A stretch of 64,000 nt of DNA from Malania oleifera (taxonomy: Eukaryota > Streptophyta > Magnoliopsida > Santalales > Ximeniaceae): assembly GCF_029873635.1 (NCBI RefSeq), contig NC_080421.1:37800617-37864616 (forward strand), read 5' to 3'. Below, one piece after another: positions 57,910-64,000 of this stretch (position 1 is the first letter of the stretch; each line of letters starts with the position of its first letter). A program made the translations under genes and the position numbers. The notes under the pieces are model-generated. The model ran no database searches and was not told the origin of the DNA. It saw nothing but the letters and a program-made list of their open reading frames with translations.

Positions 57910-59560
57910 TAATATTACAGACATAACACTAGGAGGTATTCGATCCCAAAGGAGTAGGCTTGCCAGTATGGCCCCCAGGAGCATGCAGCAGATGCGATAC
58001 AGCCGAAGCACGTAATGCATCACTGGGTTAGCAATCGAGAACCCATCCCGATGTGCAACCATCAGTTGGGGGGACCTAAGGTGAGTAGCTTACCCATATG
58101 AGTAGCGTTGGTAAGATTATGATTCTCTAATTTTTTAAATAAATTGATTGTTTTAGATGCGTATATATACATTTCTATAATGAATCTTTGAACTCTTTTT
58201 TTAGTATCGATGTCATCATTACAGACGAGGTCAAGGCATGGTGCAGCCAAGAACACCACACTCTACAAGCACTTGTAGATGACACAACAGAGTATCAGGA
58301 TCGAGATTCCTCCAGGCTACATGGTATTGATGGGTGATTGGTGCATGACTTGGGTATGGGAGGTTGGCATTATGTGCCAACAATTTGCTCTAGTCACCTA
58401 CTATAGTTGGCCACATATGACTAAGAAGCAGCTCTTGGTTCTCTACGAGCGCATATTTGTAAGTTTTCCAGCCAGTTCAGTTACTCTTAATATACTACAT
58501 TATTTACTATTTACTATTCTATATGTATTTCATATGCGAGTGGAGTTTTATATTTACATTTTCACCGATCCTCATGTCAAAAAAAAGGTGACTAGGAACT
58601 TGTACGTTTGATTTAAGACATATTGCCACAAAATTTATGGACATTTTAAGGTGATGAGAGATGAAGCTGAATGACACCCGTATGATAAGATCTCCCATGA
58701 AGATTGGGAGATGGTGTGTCGACATTTTCGTGACCTTCACTACCAGGTGATGTGTTTAGATTAGAACTACTTTTTTTTGTATCGATGTGAATTATTATCT
58801 CATTAAATTTTTTTTTTTGTAGGATATCTGTCAAATAAATGCTAACAACCGAAGCAAATTAGATACGACGCATTGTGGTCGGTCGAAGTTATTTGTGTAT
58901 CATTGAGGGGCAATTTATATAAAACTAGCTAAGTATTACATTACAAGTGTTAAATATGTTTACACTTCCTAAGTTATTAATATAGAGTTTTATATAATAA
59001 TATAACGTGATCCCGTCACTGGACAACCAGAGAGCAGGTTTTCCATTTATCAGAGAACACATCAAAGGCTATCGAGGGAGTGGTGTCGGGGTGCTCAAAG
59101 CAAAGATGTTAGTCAATTATAGTATTTATTTGATTATTGAATTCAAAATGCCATAATTGCATTGTTATTTAATAATATTCTAAATTTTTATGACTGAAAA
59201 TAGGAGAGGATTGTCCAAATGAGGGATGTAGATGTTCCTGAGGGTAGTCAATCACCCATAGATGATGAGATCTGCGATCAGGTGCTTGGGCATCGACTGG
59301 GGGGTTACGTGAAAGGTCTCGAGGGTGTATACATAGCCCCAACAACATCATTGTGTCATAATACGTCTTCTTGTGCTGAGATGGAGCAAGCACATAGGGA
59401 CACTAAGGCTTGGGCATCCATTATGGCTGAAAAGATGGACATGCTTAGTATGAGGAATGAGATGTTGGAAGTGCAGATGTAAGAAATGGTGCATTGGAAA
59501 GCGCAGTTGGACGAAATGATGTGCCAACATCATGGAGATGCTTCAGGTAGCTCCTCTCAT
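57910..59560 (+). pseudogene. CACTA second gene, TNP1-like (Transposase_24 type)
   Basis: Several small exon-like blocks in order: TEYQDRDSSRLHG after a PRTPHSTS stretch (about 58215-58320), SIRIEIPPGYMVLMGD (58290), KKQLLVLYERIF (58425), FTDPHVKKKV (58560), KTYCHKIYGHFKVM-D (58615), HPYDKISHEDWEMVCRHF (58675), NANNRSKLDTTHCGRSKLF (58835) and the end VPEGSQSPIDDEICDQVLG, GGYVKGLEGVYIAP, then a helical tail EQAHRDTKAWASIM (59219-59482). That order is known from the plant En/Spm Ptta-type second ORF that binds subterminal repeats. Introns with GT-AG ends are plausible between blocks. Some stops within blocks suggest decay. Confidence 0.72.
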
Positions 59561-59565
59561 TATTA

Positions 59566-60021
59566 TGCATGTAAATGGTAATGACATAGTACAAACTAGT
59601 GGTAGAGCCCTAGGGAAATATGATGACTTTTACATGGTCCAAAATTTGGGACTTTGACTACTACTAGTATTGCAAACATTTGCACACTCCAATCTTCTAT
59701 ACAAACTCATCCAATATTAAACTCTTTCCTAAATCTAACAATGGTTAATATTGAAACCACCCTACCTACTTCTGGTTCAGATTCAAAACACTACCTTCTT
59801 TTGAATCTGAACCAAAATTAAGTAGGGTAGTTTTAATCTTCTCCATTGTTATATATAGGAAAAAGTTTAATGTTTGATGAGTTTGTGCATAAGATTGGAG
59901 TGTGCAAATGTTTGCAATACTAGTAGTTGTCAAAGTCCAAACTTTTGGACCATATAGAAGTCATCATATTTCCCTAGGACCCTACCACTGGTTTGTATAG
60001 CGTCATTACCATTTACATGCA
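59566..60021. repeat. 456-bp near-perfect inverted repeat (hairpin / foldback MITE)
   Basis: Left arm starts TGCATGTAAATGGTAATGAC; the right arm ends with its complement GTCATTACCATTTACATGCA. The arms (about 59566-59789 and 59799-60021) pair along their whole length with few mismatches, and the loop is about 9 bases around 'cactacctt'. The innermost stem pairs GGTTCAGATTCAAAA with TTTTGAATCTGAACC. No coding potential. It lies between the TNP1-like gene and the tandem array. A target-site duplication is not clear. Confidence 0.9.
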
Positions 60022-60334
60022 TTTTTCTTCTTCTTGATTATCACTAGAGCAGATTAAGTATGTGTCTATCTTAACATGGCGATTTCCTAATCAACTATTG
60101 TGCATAATCCACGTATTCTTCATTTTTCTTACTATGGTGTAGTGAAATTCGTGCTTCTATGTTATATTTTATTAAAAAACACATTATGAATGAATATTTT
60201 GATAAATTAAGTACTTTTTTATTTATTTATTAATTTTACTTTTGAGCTAACGCAATACCTTTGATATGTCTTAGAAAGAGTGAAATGAATGTTTTATGAA
60301 TTCATAATAAGGAATAGATAAGGAATGATTATTT

Positions 60335-63300
60335 CTAAAGCGAGAAGGGTCAGTCCTAACACATTTGTGACATTGAGCTGGACGTGTCGGAGCTTATGGT
60401 ACCCAAAAACTCCTCCTCGGTTGAAAATTATGCGCTTATAAGCTAACCTACCAAACTTAGTTGATTTTAAGCACACAGGTGTCCAAGTCAGACATACGAG
60501 GTCCAAAATGAGCAGGGTTAGTCCCGAGACATCCGTGACATTGAGTTGGACATGTCTAAATTGACGGTGCCCAAAAACTCCTCCCAGGAGCTTTTGATGC
60601 ACTTAGAAGCAAAGTTAGAATACAAACAAACTTATCAAACTTAGCAGATTTAAGCACTCAGGTGTCCAAGTCGGGCATACAAGGTCCAAATTGAGTGGGG
60701 TCAATCTCGACATCTTCGTCACATTGAGCTGGACATGCCGAAGCTAACAGTGTAAAAAAACTCCTCCTCGCGAGCTTTTTGCGCACTTAGAAGCAAAGTT
60801 AGAATATAAACAAACTTAGAAAATTTAGTGGATTTAAGCACTCAGGTGTCCAAGTTAGGTATACAGGGTCCAAACTGAGTGGGGTTAGTCTCGACACGTC
60901 TGTCACATTGAGCTAGACGCGTTGAAGCTGACGGTGCCCAAAAACTCATCCCCGGGAGCCTTTTGCGCATGTAGAAGTAAAGTTAGAATACAAATAAACT
61001 TAGCAAACTTAGTGGATTTAAGCACTCGGATGCCCATACGACATCCATACCAAATGGGGTCAGCCCTGAAATGTTTGTCACATTGAACTTGACACATCAA
61101 AGCTGATGGTATCCAAAAACTGCTCCTTGAGAACTTTTTACGCACTTAGAAGTAAAGTTAGAATCCAAACAAACTTATCATACTTAGTGATTTTAAGCAC
61201 TCAAGTGTCCAAGTTGGGTATACGAGATCCAAATTGAGTGGGTTTAGTCTTGACACATCCGTGACATTGAGCTAGACATGTCAGAGCTAAAGGTACCCAA
61301 AAAATCCTTCCTGGTTGAACATTGTGCATTTAGAAGTGAACTTAGTAAGCTTATTTGATTTTAAGCACTTAGGTATCCAATTTGTGCATACGAGGTCTAA
61401 ACTAAGTGGTGTCAGTCCCAAAACGTCCATGACATTGATCTAGACGGGTCAGAGTTGACGGTGCTAAAAAATGCCTCCCCAAGAGCTTTTTATGCAACTA
61501 GAAGCAAAGTTAGAATACAAATAAATTTAGCAAACTTAGTGGATTTAAGAACTCAGGTGTTTAAGTTGAGCATACGATGTCCAAACCGAGTGGGTTTCGT
61601 CCCAAAATGTCCGTGACATTGAGCTCAACATGTCGGAGCTGACAGTACCCAAAAACTCCTCCCTGGGTGCTTTTTACGCACTTAGAAGTAAAGTTAGAAT
61701 CCAAACAAACTTAGCAAACTTAATGGTTTTAAGCACTCATGTGTCCAAGTCGGGCATATGAGGTCTAAACCAAATAGGATCAGTCCTGACACATTCATGA
61801 AATTGAGCTTGACATGTTAGCGTTGAAGATACCCAAAAAGTTCTCTCCGATTGAAAATTATGCATTTAGTAGCGAACTTAGTAAACTTAGTTAATTTCAA
61901 GCACTCAGGTGTCCAAGTTGGGCGTACGATGTCCAAACCAAGTGACGTCAGTCTCAACATATCTGTAACATTGAGCTGGACATACCGGAGCCGACGGTGC
62001 CCAAAAACTCATCCTTGTAAGCTTTTTACATAGCTAGATGCAAAGTTATAATACAAACAAACTTAGCGAACTTAGTGGATTTAAGAACTTAGGTGTCCAA
62101 GTTGGGCATATGACGTCCAAACCAAGTGGGGTCAGTCTTGACATGTCAATGACATTGAGATCGACATGCTAGAGCTAACAGTGCAAAGAAACTCCTGCCC
62201 GGTAGATTTTTACGCACTTAGAGGCAAAGTTGAAATACAAACAAACTTTGCAAACTTAGTGGTTTTAAGCACTCAGGCATCCAAGTTGGGAATACGAGGT
62301 CCAAACCGAGTGGGGTTAGTCTAAACATGTTTGTGACATTGAGTTGGACATGTTGGAGTGGAAGGTACCCAAAAAATTATCCCCAGATGAAAATTATGCA
62401 TTTAGAAGCAAACTTAGTAAAATTAGTTGATTTTAAGCACTCAGGTGTCCAAGTTGGGCATACGACGTCCAAAGAGAGTGAGAACACGTCTGTGCCATAG
62501 AGTTGGGCATGCTAGAGCTGGTAGTGCCCTAAAATCCCTCCCTAGGAGCTTTTATACACTTAGAAGCAAAGTAAGAATACAAAAAAATTTAGTGGATTTA
62601 ACAACTTAGGTGTCCAAGTCAGGCATAAGACGTCCAAACCGAGTGGGGTCAGTCCTGTCATGTTTGTGACATTGAGTTCGACATGCTGGAGCTGACAGTA
62701 CCCAAAAAATCCTGCCTGGTTAAAAATTAGCATTTATAATCAAACTTAGTAAACTTAGTTCATTTTAAGCACTCAGATGTCCAAGTCAGGCATACGAGGT
62801 CTAAACTGAGTGGGGCCAGTCCCAACATGCCTGTGACATTAATTTGGATGTGTCAGAGCTGATCGTAACTAAAAACTTCTCCCTGAGAGCTTTTTACACA
62901 CTTATAAGCAAATATAGAATACAAACAAACTTAGCAAACTTAGTGAATTTAAGCACTCAGGTATCCAAGTCGGGTATATGAAGTCCAAATAGAGTGGAGT
63001 TAGTCTCGACACGTCCGTGACATTGAGCTCAATATACCAGAGCTGATGGCACCTAAAAAATTCTCCCCGTGAGATTTTTACGCACTTAGAAGTAAAGTTA
63101 GAATACAAACACACTTAGCAAACTTAGTGGTTTTAAGCACTCAGGTGTCCAAGTCAGACAAATGAGTTCCAAAACGAATGGGGTCAAACCCCACACATTC
63201 GTGACATTGAGCTCAACGTGCCAGAGCTTATGGTACCCAAAAACTCCTCCTCAATTGAAAATTATGTGCTTAGAACCTAACCTAGCAAACTTAGTTGATT

Positions 63301-63365
63301 TAAGCACTCATGTGTCCAAGTCAGGCATATAAGGTAGCCACCGAGTGGGATCAATTCTGACTGAC
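60335..63365. repeat. Tandem array of about 17 monomers, 164-185 bp each
   Basis: The landmark CACTCAGGTGTCCAAGT or a variant recurs at about 60471, 60656, 60839, 61022, 61199, 61365, 61550, 61735, 61900, 62085, 62269, 62439, 62603, 62770, 62953, 63137 and 63306. Spacings fall in two groups, about 177-185 and about 164-170. Long units contain 'gagctttttacgcacttaga' and 'agcaaagttagaatacaaac'; short units contain 'ttgaaaattatgcatttaga'. Short units recur every about 535 bp over part of the array. Short ORFs inside it are chance products of the repeat. Confidence 0.93.
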
Positions 63366-63770
63366 CAAACTTAACTATTTAAAATTGTATAATTTTTTAT
63401 TTAACTATGTATGATCATTCTTGCTATCAAATCATTTTCACTTATAGTACGTACATATTCAAAAACTGTATATTAATTTTTTGCATAATTAATACTTTAT
63501 AGGGTCTGTGGGCTCTCAAAAGAAGATGAGGATGATGCTGAGCACTACAATCAAATGCAACTTTTTCTTTTTTGTATTTTTTGTTTTCTAAAGAGATCAA
63601 GTATATATGATGTTTATGAATAATTTGTTATGTATATATAAAAGAAGTTTTATGAACAATTTATGAATTTTTCATTAATTAATTTTGGTTCAACATTGTG
63701 TGTCCAAAAATTTAATTACAAGTTTTGACAAGGATTAATGGGTGATTTAAAAAAAATATTTATTTAATTT
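63366..63770 (+). other. Stretch between array and subterminal repeats
   Basis: AT-rich. At about 63503 a TTATAG acceptor-like site is followed by a short open block reading SQKKMRMMLSTT in one frame or LKRRCG in others; it could be the last exon of the TNP1-like gene. No more can be said. Confidence 0.35.
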
Positions 63771-63775
63771 AAACT

Positions 63776-64000
63776 TTTAGTGACGGTTCTATAACCATCA
63801 CTAAAAGTTTTGAGATTGTGACTATTAGTGACAGATTCACAAATCCTCAATAATAGTAGTTTTTTAGTGACAGTTTCATTATAACTTTTGGTGACAAATT
63901 TCAAAACTGTCACTAATAGTACAACTTTTAGTGACAGTTTTCAAAACCATCACTAATATTATGACTTTTAGTGAAGGTTTTGTAAATCCGTCACAAATAC
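63776..64000. repeat. CACTA subterminal inverted repeats, running off the window
   Basis: At least four short hairpins built from TTTTAGTGACGGTT and its complement AACCATCACTAAAA or variants (about 63776-63806, 63877-63925, 63927-63960, 63965-64000). Motifs of the type TTAGTGACGG fill the ends of many dicot CACTA elements, where the TNP1-type protein binds. The terminal CACTA itself is expected beyond position 64000. Confidence 0.75.

Noticed and set aside
60294..63114. Short minus- and plus-strand ORFs with recurring peptide phrases
   Set aside because: They are translations of the tandem repeat monomers; the repetition of the peptides follows the array and does not indicate a protein repeat family.
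60335..63365. CRISPR-like regular array
   Set aside because: Units of about 164-185 bp repeat as a whole with no unique spacers, in plant DNA; this is a tandem satellite-like array.
1..64000. tRNA, rRNA or other structured RNA genes
   Set aside because: I looked for tRNA-like A and B boxes and conserved rRNA words and saw none that I could support; a dedicated scan (tRNAscan-SE, Infernal) was not possible.

Overview
This window is eudicot-type plant nuclear DNA. It is AT-rich, has spliced plant gene structure with GT-AG introns, and is dominated by plant-specific transposon families: SIRE-type Ty1/Copia elements, a Gypsy solo LTR, CACTA, MULE and a DUF7745-type fragment. I cannot name the species. 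Only one ordinary host gene is convincing: an apparently intact F-box/LRR gene at about 17.1-19.6 kb, closely resembling Arabidopsis At1g10780. Nearly everything else recognisable is transposon-derived and mostly decayed.

Layout. 1-1.6 kb: 5' part of a decayed minus-strand RE1-like Copia element, cut by the window edge. 1.77-9.35 kb: AT-rich sequence with two copies of a dispersed repeat, a broken DUF7745/plant-mobile-like ORF and a G-box cluster. 9.36-16.3 kb: a Copia 5' LTR with a gag stub, joined to the end of another LTR; a 933-bp tandem duplication follows, whose second copy carries a solo LTR. 16.9-19.6 kb: F-box gene with promoter, probable leader intron and three coding exons. 20.8-22.0 kb: fragment resembling a Caulimoviridae-type (endogenous pararetrovirus) polyprotein. 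22.6-37.2 kb: element B, a plus-strand SIRE-type Copia element with gag, pol and a third ORF, all with stops and frameshifts. Its 5' LTR is split by a Copia solo LTR that is itself split by a Gypsy solo LTR, and the tail after its third ORF holds another solo LTR. 37.2-49.2 kb: element C, a minus-strand SIRE-type element (3' LTR, tail, RNase H/RT remnant). It is split by element A, an 8.35-kb plus-strand element with both LTRs and a perfect TATAC target-site duplication; A carries gag and the third ORF but no pol. 49.2-52.9 kb: a truncated LTR, then a MULE transposase remnant split by a solo LTR. 53.5-64.0 kb: a decayed CACTA element (TNP2-like transposase with DUF4218/DUF4216 parts, TNP1-like second gene, a 456-bp near-perfect hairpin, a 3-kb tandem array with two monomer classes, and subterminal inverted repeats running off the right edge).

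How the parts relate. A and B encode the same gag and third ORF, so A probably depended on pol proteins from an element like B. Insertion junctions give relative ages: the Gypsy solo LTR is younger than the Copia solo LTR it splits, which is younger than B; A is younger than C. Five solo LTRs with recognisable target-site duplications show that LTR-LTR recombination has been frequent here. I see no cellular pathway or defence system. The more unusual signals are the pol-less element, motif clusters shared between LTRs and the region before ORF3, the hairpin, and the higher-order tandem array.
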